45,366 nucleotides of DNA from Bacillus fungorum (GTDB taxonomy: Bacteria > Bacillota > Bacilli > Bacillales > Bacillaceae_G): NCBI RefSeq assembly GCF_002746455.1, contig NZ_NWUW01000032.1, forward strand, positions 1 through 45,366, read 5' to 3'. Both the position numbers and the translations under genes were made by a program. The notes under the pieces are model-generated. The model did no database searches and was not told the origin of the DNA. It was given only the letters and a program-made list of their open reading frames with translations. The first letter of the stretch is position 1. Each line of letters opens with the position of its first letter. Shown one piece after another: positions 1 to 7,598 of this stretch.

Positions 1-20
1 TTTGACAACTATATATTGAT

Positions 21-50
21 AAAAAGAAACCCCGATTGTCCGCGGGGCTT
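21..50 (-). terminator. Rho-independent terminator, minus strand
   Basis: CCCCG (30-34) pairs with CGGGG (43-47). Read on the minus strand the stem is followed by TTTCTTTTT. It lies beyond a second terminator below the 219-563 gene, so it may act as a backup. Confidence 0.5.
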
Positions 51-182
51 CTAAGGGTAAGTGCCAAGTAATGACGTACTCGACTAATTAACCATATCAT
101 GAATTTTTTGGTAAAAATACTGGTAATTGTGTCCAAATGGGTAAGGTCATTATTTTAAACCAAAACGCTATTTTATAAAAAA

Positions 183-210
183 AGAACCCGCTAACTGCAA
201 CGAGTTCTAA
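183..210 (-). terminator. Terminator of the 219-563 membrane protein gene
   Basis: An imperfect stem (AGAACCCGCT with AACGAGTTCT) is followed on the minus strand by a run of seven T. It sits directly below the stop codon of the minus-strand gene. Confidence 0.55.
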
Positions 211-218
211 AAAAGAGT

Positions 219-563
219 TTAACTCTCTGTGAGTGTTTCTTTTCTATAATTGTACAGGCCAGATATTGATCCCAAAAGAAGTGAGATGGAGATTATCATG
301 ATGAGATACTGTCTGAAATAGATAGTATTTGTAGGCATCCACAGAATAAAGATGGCTAATAAGACAAGTAGTGAAGTACACATTGTATAAGATATTTGGA
401 GCTTGATTCTAAGCCTTTCTGTGTCGTTGGTACCTATTTTCTTAAATGTTATAGAGAATAAGATGACAGATGCTAGAGTAAGAAAGGTTGTTATACCTAC
501 AAATGAATTAAAATGAAGAATGTCACTAGATAACCAGGATTCTAACCATTGAAAAATAACCAT
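219..563 (-). CDS. Small integral membrane protein, unknown function
   Basis: The 114-residue product has three clear hydrophobic stretches, roughly residues 20-40, 62-78 and 84-102, separated by short charged loops (KKIGTNDTERLR around 41-52). I do not recognise the family and propose no function. The start is supported by AAGGATG about 5 bases before the ATG. The gene stands alone: a terminator lies below it, and about 320 bases without genes lie above it. It was most likely acquired or retained as a single accessory gene. Confidence 0.65.
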   Translation of the reverse strand: MVIFQWLESWLSSDILHFNSFVGITTFLTLASVILFSITFKKIGTNDTERLRIKLQISYTMCTSLLVLLAIFILWMPTNTIYFRQYLIMIISISLLLGSISGLYNYRKETLTES

Positions 564-883
564 TTTATCATCCTTTCTTAAATGTCTAAATGATAAATGT
601 TGTTAATCTATGTATATATTAACATATTTTGGGTTTTGAGAGGAAGTATAACAAAAACTTCATTTGGCACAACAAAGTAGCTAGCTTAATTAGCTAACCA
701 CTTGTTGTACAAAAGAAAATTAGGCCCTACAAGTAAATGCTATGTAACTGTAAGTTACAGCTATAGTATTAAACGGAATTGGAAATGTTATGCGGGAATG
801 AAGGAAGCTTAATAAAAATTTCATTTTAATAAGAAGGACAGATTTCTTTATTAAGAAACCTGTCCAAAAGTAAAAGATGCAGA
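564..883. other. Intergenic stretch with one long hairpin
   Basis: There is no credible gene. At 668-712 an almost perfect inverted repeat (ACAACAAAGTAGCTAGCT against ACAACAAGTGGTTAGCT on the other strand) could form a hairpin of about 17 pairs without a clear T-run. The stretch also holds one copy each of two short repeated motifs (654-667 and 809-827). Confidence 0.6.
836..865 (-). terminator. Terminator of the DUF4183 gene
   Basis: GGACAGATTTCTT pairs with AAGAAACCTGTCC around a TATT loop. On the minus strand it is followed by a T-rich stretch. It is placed 18 bases below the stop of the 884-1174 gene. Confidence 0.65.
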
Positions 884-1174
884 TTAAGTTATGATAAATT
901 CAACTGTAACTGGAATTGCTGGATCGAATGCATTTCCACCAGGAATTGTGATAGCTCCAGTTGGGCCAGTAGTAACACTGGAGTCTCCGCCTGGCTGAAG
1001 TACACCGTTTAGGTAGAAATTATAATACGTGAAGGTTGGGAACGCTGTAGCAGCAACTCCAGCATCATTCAAACAAGCTGTAGCAGCAATTGCAAACGTA
1101 GCACCTGTACCTGTACCCGCACCTAGTGTAGAAGTAAATCTTCTAGAAGCTATAAATGGAGGTATGATCGCCAT
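884..1174 (-). CDS. DUF4183-type small surface/spore protein
   Basis: The 96-residue product begins MAIIPPFIASRRF and holds an aromatic core with FTYYNFYLNGVLQ followed by a GPTGAITIPGG turn-rich segment. This pattern matches DUF4183 proteins, which are common in the Bacillus cereus group, often near collagen-like or exosporium genes; the assignment is from memory of the family. No signal peptide or membrane segment is visible. The ATG has a perfect AGGAGGTGA eight bases upstream. Its neighbours on the right are damaged exosporium genes, so a spore-surface role is plausible but inferred. Confidence 0.7.
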   Translation of the reverse strand: MAIIPPFIASRRFTSTLGAGTGTGATFAIAATACLNDAGVAATAFPTFTYYNFYLNGVLQPGGDSSVTTGPTGAITIPGGNAFDPAIPVTVEFIIT

Positions 1175-1375
1175 TGATATTCACCTCCTATTCATTTTTA
1201 TTAGGACTATTTTAAAAGAAAGTTTGTCCTATATTGTATTCTATGACGTTTTTTTATACTAGAAACGGCGTATGGACTAGTATATGAGCATAAATTTTAA
1301 TTCTATTTTATGGATGTTGGAAGGTAAGAAAGTTTTTAATAAAAATTTCATTTTGTAGAGAAATGAGGTGGTTCG

Positions 1376-1627
1376 ATGAAAGGCTCCACAAAGTATCAAT
1401 TATTGAAGGATGACTTTAATTTTGCAGTCAGAGAATTAAAAAATAGAAGAAAACGTATTGAAGAGCTCGAGAAAGAATTATACGAATTGAAAAACGATGT
1501 CACTCAAGAAGATATCAAACGAGTAGAAGCTATCTTAGATCGAGCTGAAGATTTATGTGAAGAACATGCAGATGATAAAGAATGGTTAATTAATAAATTC
1601 AAACAAAGAGCAGCTAGCAAAAGCTAA
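1376..1627 (+). CDS. Small coiled-coil protein, unknown function
   Basis: The 83-residue product is highly charged and almost wholly helical, with heptad-like spacing in residues 20-60 (RIEELEKELYELKND and following). It has no membrane segment, cysteine pair or recognisable enzyme motif. The start is supported by GAGGTGG seven bases before the ATG. The upstream region carries one copy of the repeated TTAATAAAAATTTCATTTT motif (1336-1354). I do not recognise a family. Confidence 0.65.
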   Translation: MKGSTKYQLLKDDFNFAVRELKNRRKRIEELEKELYELKNDVTQEDIKRVEAILDRAEDLCEEHADDKEWLINKFKQRAASKS

Positions 1628-1732
1628 CTGCTCACCCAAGAAAAACAGAGGAAAGATAACCATGTGACTTTAGTATTTACGGAATATTGAGTTTTATTCA
1701 GGGTCAGATATATATTGTAAAAAAATTCAAGG

Positions 1733-2038
1733 CTAAACCCAATAAAAAATAAGCATTGCAGTAAAACAAGATAGAGTCGTCAACAAGGTAAACTTTGCTG
1801 CAACTTTCCATTGTTCACTTTTAATATTTGAAGAGGAAAAAATATATTTTCTAGCGCCAAAACCTAATAAACAACCTCCGCATACTAAAGTTAACAGTCC
1901 AATGAGAAATCTTGAAGTTGGAAAGCCAGTAGTAGGATCCATAGCGGTTAAAATCAACATTTTAAATGATAAATGGAGAACGAGTGTTAAAACAAAAAAG
2001 TAGCTAATAGCTAGTACCCATTTATTCATACTTTTCAT
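1733..2038 (-). CDS. Small membrane protein, three predicted segments
   Basis: A 101-residue protein from the ATG at 2038, chosen because GAGGTG lies six bases before it; a GTG nine bases further up would fall inside that binding site. Hydrophobic segments are near residues 6-28, 43-62 and 80-100. The second contains glycine-rich LVCGGCLLGFGARK. The family is not recognised. It stands alone between two genes on the other strand. Confidence 0.6.
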   Translation of the reverse strand: MKSMNKWVLAISYFFVLTLVLHLSFKMLILTAMDPTTGFPTSRFLIGLLTLVCGGCLLGFGARKYIFSSSNIKSEQWKVAAKFTLLTTLSCFTAMLIFYWV

Positions 2039-2192
2039 AAAAGTCACCTCATTTCTTTGGGGTTAATAAAGTGAATTTTTTCTAATTGACTATATTATAT
2101 CATCTGGGAACACTCGGCTTTGGGTATGTTTAAAACTTAATAAAATAATCCTTTGAAAAGTAAGCAGATCGAACGGAGGGGAACCGTATCGT

Positions 2193-2376
2193 ATGAATTA
2201 AAAGGAAATTCCAGATAAGGAAATAAGCATTATGTATGAGCGTAGCTTTACCTATGTTGGAAAACCCAAGAAGAAGTGGGTATGTGAAGGGAAATGGGAA
2301 GGTCCAACTAATATGAGAGAAATCTATGATTATAGAAAATAACTGGCATGGTGAATGGGTAGGAATAACTAAATAA
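2193..2376 (+). pseudogene. Decayed small gene with a stop and a frameshift
   Basis: Reading from the ATG at 2193 gives M-N-stop, but the same frame then continues as KEIPDKEISIMYERSFTYVG and on to a stop at 2340. One base later a different frame continues sensibly as NNWHGEWVGITK and ends at 2376. So an early stop codon and a later single-base shift break what looks like one gene of about 60 codons. The product is not recognised. An internal ATG at 2232 could give a 36-residue piece. A strong terminator follows at 2394, as expected for a once-functional unit. Confidence 0.5.
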
Positions 2377-2387
2377 TAATGGATAAA

Positions 2388-2416
2388 AAAGAATCCTAGA
2401 TATCTAGGACCTTTTT
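2388..2416 (+). terminator. Terminator below the 2193-2376 relic
   Basis: TCCTAGATATCTAGGA (2394-2409) is a perfect palindrome flanked by A-rich and T-rich runs (CCTTTTTT). It could work in both directions. Confidence 0.65.
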
Positions 2417-2525
2417 TGGACCTTTAACAACAACTGTCGTATTCGTAACAAATAAGAATTATAGACAGTAAATTTAAACGATTTATCTTGGTATTAAAAA
2501 CAATTTCAATTATATTTTCGCCTAA

Positions 2526-2766
2526 TTATTGAATATTTGGATTTAATGATATTTTATCAAAAAGTGCTTTAACGTTTCAGTAGAATCGATAGGTTTATTA
2601 TTATCAGTAGGGATAGTATAAATCGACCAATAGAGCCAGTAGGACCAGTAGGTAATGAGAATGGCCGAAGAGGTGGAAATGTTGGACCAATAGCATTAGG
2701 TTCAAGTGCAGCAGAGTATAAGAAATCACTAGTTGAAGAATTCTCAGAATTTTTTTCGTTAAGCAT
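2526..2766 (-). pseudogene. Truncated exosporium-leader collagen-like protein
   Basis: The start is well formed: GGAGGTGAATAT precedes the ATG at 2766. The first 45 residues hold the exosporium targeting leader seen in BclA-family proteins, here NAIGPTFPPLRPFSLPTGPTG. The usual long run of GXT triplets is reduced to about two triplets. After SIG the frame ends as a hydrophobic nonsense tail (stop at 2569). Two other frames instead give sensible stretches, IYTIPTDNNKPIDSTETLK and then LFDKISLNPNIQ to a stop at 2526. I read this as a bclA-like gene that lost its collagen region and took two or more single-base indels. A short leader peptide may still be made. Confidence 0.7.
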
Positions 2767-2818
2767 ATATTCACCTCCTAAAAACTTGTATTAGCTACAG
2801 TAAATGCATTGATTTTTA

Positions 2819-2960
2819 TTAAGCAATTTGCGCAACTGTTAACGCTGCAGCAAGAATGTCTACTGTACCAATTAATTCAACTGGTACAATTTGAATTAAA
2901 TCACCAGGGTTTAAGTTAATAAGAATAACACCGCTGGATACATCTACTTCACCAGTTTTT
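2819..2960 (-). pseudogene. C-terminal fragment of ExsF/BxpB exosporium protein
   Basis: The frame TGEVDVSSGVILINLN-PGDLIQIVPVELIG-TVDILAAALTVAQIA ending at 2819 matches my recollection of the last 45 or so residues of ExsFA/BxpB, the basal-layer protein that helps attach BclA; the intact protein is about 167 residues. Everything before the TGE is missing: upstream sequence switches to an AT-rich repeat motif (2964-2977) and then a hairpin. There is no start signal, so no functional product is expected. It lies just upstream of another broken exosporium gene on the same strand. Confidence 0.75.
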
Positions 2961-2990
2961 ATACAAAATTTCATTTTATAGGACATGAAA

Positions 2991-3015
2991 AAGAGCACCA
3001 TTATATGGTACTCTT
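2991..3015 (-). terminator. Orphan terminator, minus strand
   Basis: AAGAGCACCA pairs with TGGTACTCTT. On the minus strand it is followed by TTTTTC. No intact minus-strand gene ends here, so it is probably left over from a gene lost to its right. Confidence 0.5.
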
Positions 3016-3481
3016 CTATGAATCAGTACACCATTCATATATTGTTAATGTTTGTGAGTCATGAACAATTAAATGGTTTGACAAGTAAGGATTCAAGATA
3101 ATCTATGTAAGATGAGTATAAATTGTTACAAAAAATAAAAATTAGTCAGCAAAAGCAAAATGATTAGCTCTCAATGGAAAATACAATGCATTATTAGAAA
3201 CCCATGATACAAACAACTATGTTATGAGGATTAAACTTTTTCAAAAAACTTCATTTGATATTACTCTAGAATGGAATTATTGAACTTATAAATTAATATG
3301 TTTTTCGTTTATTGATAAAATAAACACGTTGATAGGAGTAATAGCGTATTCCTTTAAAAATATGCGTTTTTATTAGTAAATTAATCTAAGCACTATATAA
3401 ATAGATGCGTATACTTATATTATGTGAGTTGTGAATGTAATTAAACTAAATTTTTATAGTTTAATTATTTGTAACTATTTT
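3016..3481. other. Gene-poor stretch with a possible minus-strand relic
   Basis: There is no intact gene. On the minus strand a frame from 3216 to a stop at 3142 reads WVSNNALYFPLRANHFAFAD, protein-like but with no start. It may be the tail of a lost gene or a translated piece of an interspersed repeat. A copy of the AAAAACTTCATTTG motif is at 3244-3257. Confidence 0.4.
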
Positions 3482-3546
3482 TATACTAAGAAAAATGAAT
3501 ATTTAAAAATATTCAACACCATTACAATTGAGTGTTTCTTAGTATA
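3482..3546 (+). promoter_or_regulatory. Nested inverted repeats upstream of bclB
   Basis: TATACTAAGAAA (3482-3493) is matched perfectly by TTTCTTAGTATA (3535-3546). Inside lies a second perfect hairpin, GAATATT-taaa-AATATTC (3497-3514). The block ends 39 bases before the bclB start. It could be an operator, a cruciform or a 5-prime mRNA structure; no specific regulator is implied. Confidence 0.5.
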
Positions 3547-3585
3547 AGAGTATTCTCTCAAAATTATTAAATAAGGAGGAAATAA

Positions 3586-4743
3586 ATGAAACATAATGAT
3601 TGTTTTGGTCATAATAACTGCAATCCGATTGTTTTTTCAGCTGATTGTTGTAAAAATCCACAGTCAGTTCCTATTACTAGCCAACAATTAAGTCAATTAA
3701 TTACTTTACTAAATTCATTAATACCAGCTATTTCAGCATTTTTTGCAAATCCAAGTGATGCAAACAGAGTAGCGTTACTCAATTTATTTAATCAATTTTT
3801 AATTTTCTTAAATTCCTTACTATCTTCCCCAGAAGTTAATTTTTTGAAACAATTAACTCAAAGTATTATAATTTTATTACAATCTCCAGCACCTAATTTA
3901 GGACAATTGTCAACATTATTGCAACAATTTTATAGCGCCCTTGCACAATTCTTCTTCGCTTTAGATCTTATCCCTGTATCCTGTAACTCAAATATCGATT
4001 CTGCAACTTTACAAGTTCTTTTTAATTTATTAATTCAATTAATCAACGCTACTCCAGGAGCGACAGGTCCAACGGGAGCAACAGGTCCAACGGGAGCGAC
4101 AGGTCCAACAGGAGCAACAGGTCCAACGGGAGCGACAGGTCCAACGGGAGCAACAGGTCCAACGGGAGCAACAGGTCCAACGGGAGCAACAGGTCCAACG
4201 GGAGCAACAGGTCCAACAGGAGCAACAGGAGGCGGAGCTGTTATTCCGTATGCATCAGGTACACCAGTAGCATTAACAACTGTTTTAGGTGGGTTGGCAA
4301 ACACAGGGGCACTTGTTGGATTTGGAAGTTCATTCTTCCCTGTAATTGTCCCACCTGGTGGCCCAATTACTATAGGTCCTGTACCTCCAGTATTAGATTT
4401 CGCATTTGTAGCTCCTCGCGCAGGTACAATTACTTCGTTAGCAGGATTCTTTAGTGTAACGGTAGCGGTTGCTTTAGCATTAGGAAGCATACAAATTCAA
4501 ATGCAGTTGTACAGTGCACCAGCAGCAAGTAATACTTTCACTCCAGTAGGTACACCGTTACTATTAACACCAGCATTTAGTGGTCTTATTGCTATCGGTG
4601 CTAATTCAAGTGGTATTAGTGCACAAGCAATTGCGGTCGCTCCACAAGATAAGATATTACTTGTTGTTTCATCAACTACACCTGGTTTTGATATAGCTAC
4701 TGCTATTACAGGCTTCGCAAGTGCAGGTATAACATTCGTATAA
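3586..4743 (+). CDS. bclB: Exosporium glycoprotein BclB (ExsJ-like)
   Basis: The 385-residue product matches BclB, a collagen-like glycoprotein of the B. cereus-group exosporium. The N-terminus, MKHNDCFGHNNCNPIVFS, is the BclB type and lacks the canonical BclA leader. Residues about 30-155 are a leucine/glutamine-rich helical domain with several hydrophobic stretches. Residues about 157-216 are nine to ten GATGPT units, a collagen-like rod where threonines can be glycosylated. Residues 220-385 are a hydrophobic beta-rich C-terminal domain like the trimeric C-terminal domains of this group. AAGGAGG lies eight bases before the ATG. Spore-stage expression is expected from the family. The repeat number is low, giving a shorter rod than in many strains. 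Confidence 0.9.
   Translation: MKHNDCFGHNNCNPIVFSADCCKNPQSVPITSQQLSQLITLLNSLIPAISAFFANPSDANRVALLNLFNQFLIFLNSLLSSPEVNFLKQLTQSIIILLQSPAPNLGQLSTLLQQFYSALAQFFFALDLIPVSCNSNIDSATLQVLFNLLIQLINATPGATGPTGATGPTGATGPTGATGPTGATGPTGATGPTGATGPTGATGPTGATGPTGATGGGAVIPYASGTPVALTTVLGGLANTGALVGFGSSFFPVIVPPGGPITIGPVPPVLDFAFVAPRAGTITSLAGFFSVTVAVALALGSIQIQMQLYSAPAASNTFTPVGTPLLLTPAFSGLIAIGANSSGISAQAIAVAPQDKILLVVSSTTPGFDIATAITGFASAGITFV
4059..4230 (+). repeat. 18-base tandem repeat coding the GATGPT collagen rod
   Basis: Nine to ten near-identical 18-base units (GGAGCAACAGGTCCAACG with G/A changes at two third positions) are in frame within bclB. Units of this kind gain and lose copies by slippage or recombination without shifting the frame. 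Confidence 0.9.
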
Positions 4744-4778
4744 TCACTTGTAAGTTTTGTAGTTGAAAATTTTGATAT

Positions 4779-4840
4779 AAGAAAAGAGATTGTCAAAAAA
4801 GTATCCACAGATTAACTTTTGAAGGCAGTCTCTTTTCTTT
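4779..4840 (+). terminator. Terminator of bclB
   Basis: AAGAAAAGAGATTG (4779-4792) pairs with CAGTCTCTTTTCTT (4826-4839). The loop is long (33 bases). It is followed by TAATTGTTTTT. Confidence 0.65.
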
Positions 4841-5080
4841 AATTGTTTTTATACTTTATGCCTGGTGAAAACCATTAAATATGCTTAGAGAATCTGGTGA
4901 GATTTTGTTAAGTTAAATGATCACTGCTAGTAAATTACATAATAATAGACGTAAAAAAATAAAGGTTTATAGCCGATTGTGGATTACGAACTAATTTCAT
5001 ACACATATAAAGGTATATATCTAAAATATTTAAAGTTTTAGCCTTATATATGTAAGGATTGAGACGTGGGAGGATTATAT

Positions 5081-5536
5081 TTGGACCAATTATCATTTTT
5101 CAAGCATATAGAGGAGAAAGAAATACGCCCTTTCGTGATAGAAGAGTTACAAGAATACCGCGTATTGAAAGTGAAGTTTAAAAATATTGAAGAGCAAGCG
5201 GCGTTCGGTGTTGAATTGTTATTTCCAGAACTCAAGAAGTGTACGGAAGATGAAATTAGATACAGACAATTAAAAAGAGCATTTGAAGAAGCGCTTGACG
5301 AGAACGAGCAACAAATACTCAAAATGAAATATATGAATCGTAAAGAGTTAAATGATGAATATATTTATACGGTACTTGGGATGAAGAGAGGGAAGTATTA
5401 TAGAAAGAGGAAATCGGGTGTTTTTGCAAACGTTTGGGATCAAACAGAAAAGCGTATTAAATGGTATTTCAAAGCTATGCATTTTAATCAATCAACAGGA
5501 ATTTACACTGGATGTTATGAGGGACAAAAGTATTAA
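5081..5536 (+). CDS. ArpU-like phage late-gene regulator
   Basis: The 152-residue product resembles ArpU-family regulators found before the terminase genes of Gram-positive prophages. It has a helical, charged N-terminus, a middle section with YRQLKRAFEEALDENEQQIL, and a motif similar to MKRGKYYRKRK that in this family precedes the C-terminal helices. The TTG at 5081 is the best start, with GGGAGG eight bases before it. The last 40 residues do not look like the usual ending, so the C-terminus may be altered. Its position before a terminase gene fits a prophage remnant. Identification rests on family memory. Confidence 0.6.
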   Translation: MDQLSFFKHIEEKEIRPFVIEELQEYRVLKVKFKNIEEQAAFGVELLFPELKKCTEDEIRYRQLKRAFEEALDENEQQILKMKYMNRKELNDEYIYTVLGMKRGKYYRKRKSGVFANVWDQTEKRIKWYFKAMHFNQSTGIYTGCYEGQKY

Positions 5537-5551
5537 TATGGAACATTAATA

Positions 5552-5590
5552 AAGAAGCGTGTTCAATTAATTGAGCACGCTTCTATTTTT
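5552..5590 (+). terminator. Terminator below the ArpU-like gene
   Basis: AGAAGCGTG pairs with CACGCTTCT around a loop that itself contains a TTCAATTAATTGAG palindrome. ATTTTTG follows. Confidence 0.7.
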
Positions 5591-5743
5591 GTGACGCTTT
5601 ATATTGATGATAAAAAGATTATTATACATTACTAAAATGGATTGTTTAGGAAGATAAGTAACAGCAGACCTTGTAGCTGAGCTATAGCAGCTTCAATCAA
5701 AGATGTTGTCATTAAGAAAGAAACGCTTAAAGGAGTGAGATAA

Positions 5744-5960
5744 ATGGATTAAATTAACCAAACAAGAACAAGCGGTTGCAATCGGTACATTCATTTCAAT
5801 GTTAGGACAGGACCTTGTAAATGAGCGTATTGATAAACAGAAATTAGAAAGTGTGCTTCCTATCTTTAATGAAATGCAAGATAACACAACACCAAAGCAA
5901 AAGAGAGAAGCAATGATTAGTTTGCTTGGTAAAACGGTGGATGAATTCCTAAAACAATAG
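5744..5960 (+). pseudogene. Small phage-type gene with a damaged start
   Basis: AAGGAG and an ATG at 5744 are correctly spaced, but the ATG frame stops after two codons (M-D-stop). One frame over, from 5748, an open frame reads IKLTKQEQAVAIGTF and continues for 70 codons to a stop at 5960, ending LLGKTVDEFLKQ. Removing one base next to the start codon would join the ATG to this frame, so a single-base insertion is likely. An ATT at 5748 or an internal ATG could give low-level product. The protein is acidic, helical and unrecognised. It lies between two prophage-type genes. Confidence 0.55.
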
Positions 5961-5970
5961 CCATAAAAAA

Positions 5971-6006
5971 GGAAAAGCAACTCGCATGGGGGCGAATTAC
6001 TTTTCC
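5971..6006. terminator. Hairpin between the prophage-type genes
   Basis: GGAAAAGCAACTCGC pairs with GCGAATTACTTTTCC apart from two weak positions. The T-run needed for termination is present on the minus strand (TTTTTTATGG) but not the plus strand. Confidence 0.5.
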
Positions 6007-6111
6007 AGATGGCAATGTTAATTCTATTATATTAACTTGGACATATTTGTAAAATGTTTATTTGAATTTTCTGTTAAACAATTCAGGAATTACCGCGAGG
6101 TGGTGAGTAGC

Positions 6112-6564
6112 GTGGAGAAATTAAAACAAGCATTAAATGAAATTCGCAAAGTGAATGAAGTCCATAAGATAGGGATGACTAAAGAAGAAATTTATGCTGT
6201 TATAAAAGTATTTGATAGCAAACACTTTAGAGAATTACTTTTTAAATATCTCGGAGCATTGTGTTTACAATTTAATATCAACATAGATGAAGTTGGACGA
6301 GATGTAGAAAAGGTGATTATGCGTTCTGAAACAGATGACGAAATGGTTATGTGTGATTTCCGGATTATAATAACTAAAATGTGTTATAAACGAAAAGATA
6401 ACACATCTTACTCACAAGTAAAGGCAGATGTTTATGATGTAATGAAGAAACTAAGTAAACCAGAGAAGGTTTCCTTTGCTCATAAGCTTGTAGGTGGACA
6501 TTGTTATTACGTGTTGCTCTACTTAATGGATGAATATGAGAAAGAGCAGTTAGTGTCAGAATAA
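6112..6564 (+). CDS. Hypothetical protein in the prophage remnant
   Basis: The GTG at 6112 is preceded at the right distance by GAGGTGG and gives a 150-residue protein. The open frame extends 25 codons further up, but without a binding site. The product starts with a charged helix (EKLKQALNEIRKVNEVHKIG) and contains FRELLFKYLGALCLQFNINIDEV. It has no membrane segment, zinc motif or known catalytic motif. It lies 45 bases before the terminase small-subunit gene and shares the GAGGTGGTGA translation signal with it, so it was probably part of the same phage transcript. Confidence 0.55.
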   Translation: MEKLKQALNEIRKVNEVHKIGMTKEEIYAVIKVFDSKHFRELLFKYLGALCLQFNINIDEVGRDVEKVIMRSETDDEMVMCDFRIIITKMCYKRKDNTSYSQVKADVYDVMKKLSKPEKVSFAHKLVGGHCYYVLLYLMDEYEKEQLVSE

Positions 6565-7098
6565 GTTTTATTATTTATTTTATAAAGAGATTATCGTGAG
6601 GTGGTGATTGTGGCACGACAACGTAGCCCAGACAGAGATAAAGCATTCGAAATATATAAAGCAAGCAATGGTGAGAAGCCGCTTGTTGAGATTGCGAAAG
6701 AATTAAACTTAAAGCCATCTCAAATCAGAAAGTGGAAATCACAAGACAAATGGGATGAACAATTAAAAGGTAACGTTACTATTGCGAAAAGGAGCGTTAC
6801 CAATGTTAAAAATCCCAAGACAAAAGCCAAGTTAAAAAAGATGCTAGATGATGAAGAGCTAACGGAACAAGAACGGCTCTTTTGTTTGTATTACGTGAAG
6901 TATTTCAATGGTACGCAAGCTGCATTGAAAGCCGGCTATGCCAAGAGTAGCTCGCATGTTACAAGTAGCCGTTTACTGAGAAGAGAACGTATAGCAACAT
7001 ATATTCGAGAGATTAAAGGTGAAATGGTTGAGAATATCTTTGTGGAAGCGATGGATGTATTGAATGAGTACATCAAAATTGCTTTTGCTAATACGAAA

Positions 7099-7128
7099 AA
7101 AGGTCCTGTTGTTTCCAACAGGACCTTT
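7099..7128 (-). terminator. Terminator at the prophage deletion junction
   Basis: AAAGGTCCTGTTG pairs perfectly with CAACAGGACCTTT. The T-run (TTTTTTCG) is on the minus strand. It lies inside the truncated terminase frame and so marks foreign sequence joined by deletion. Confidence 0.65.
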
Positions 7129-7140
7129 CCTAAAATGGCA

Positions 7141-7164
7141 AAGAGTAACTCTTACCTTACTCTT
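7141..7164 (+). terminator. Short hairpin below the truncated terminase
   Basis: AAGAGTAA pairs with TTACTCTT around an eight-base loop. CTCG follows rather than a T-run, so it is a weak terminator. Confidence 0.4.
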
Positions 7165-7182
7165 CTCGTATATAATACCTGA

Positions 7183-7598
7183 AAAAGATAGATGTGTATA
7201 CAACAAGAAATTCCAATATAATTATTTGAATATAGTGTTTAAAAATAAAGAGGCAGAATTTAAAATAAGGAATTAAATTACAAACGTTGGTTTATCAATT
7301 AGTTTTAATGTTTTTTCTATCAACTTGTAGTAAATAAAGTGATATTGAGATAATAAGATATGTAATTTTGCATACCGAATTGTAAAAGCTGAATAAGGGT
7401 GTAAATGACTTAAATGATACGGAAGTTGAAGGAGAGTAATACTAAAATTTCCGTTTATCTGTTTGCTGGATGAAATAAATTCATTTGAATAGAAGTAAAA
7501 ATAGAGGTTTGCCTTAGACATTTATGAAGGTTAAGAATATTTATAACGAAAGGAGTAAATACACAGGTCTAATTTTTGTAATGATGGAGGGAATTGAT
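7183..7598. other. Gene-free stretch after the prophage remnant
   Basis: I see no supported gene. A minus-strand open frame (7521-7273) lacks a ribosome binding site and has an unusual aromatic composition. The sequence is AT-rich with scattered stops. Confidence 0.5.

Larger units (their letters stand above)
6610..7182 (+). pseudogene. Phage terminase small subunit, C-terminus replaced
   Basis: From the GTG at 6610 (GAGGTGGTGA just before it) the protein begins MARQRSPDRDKAFEIYKAS, a typical start of Bacillus phage terminase small subunits. A DNA-binding helix-turn-helix (VEIAKELNLKPSQIRKWKSQDKW) lies at residues 28-52. The terminase core (LTEQERLFCLYYVKYFNGTQAALKAGY) starts near residue 84. 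Sensible homology ends around position 7090, in YIKIAFA. The frame then runs into a terminator hairpin and stops. The rest of the protein and the large subunit are absent, so DNA packaging is lost. Confidence 0.7.

Noticed and set aside
1029..1262. 77-codon plus-strand open frame
   Set aside because: It is antisense to the DUF4183 gene, which has a far better start and family match.
4035..4490. 151-codon minus-strand frame rich in Pro-Val-Ala repeats
   Set aside because: It is the reverse reading of the bclB collagen repeat.
7273..7521. 82-codon minus-strand frame
   Set aside because: There is no ribosome binding site, and the composition is typical of AT-rich non-coding DNA (many Tyr, Phe, Leu). 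A minus-strand terminator at 7099 leaves a slight possibility.
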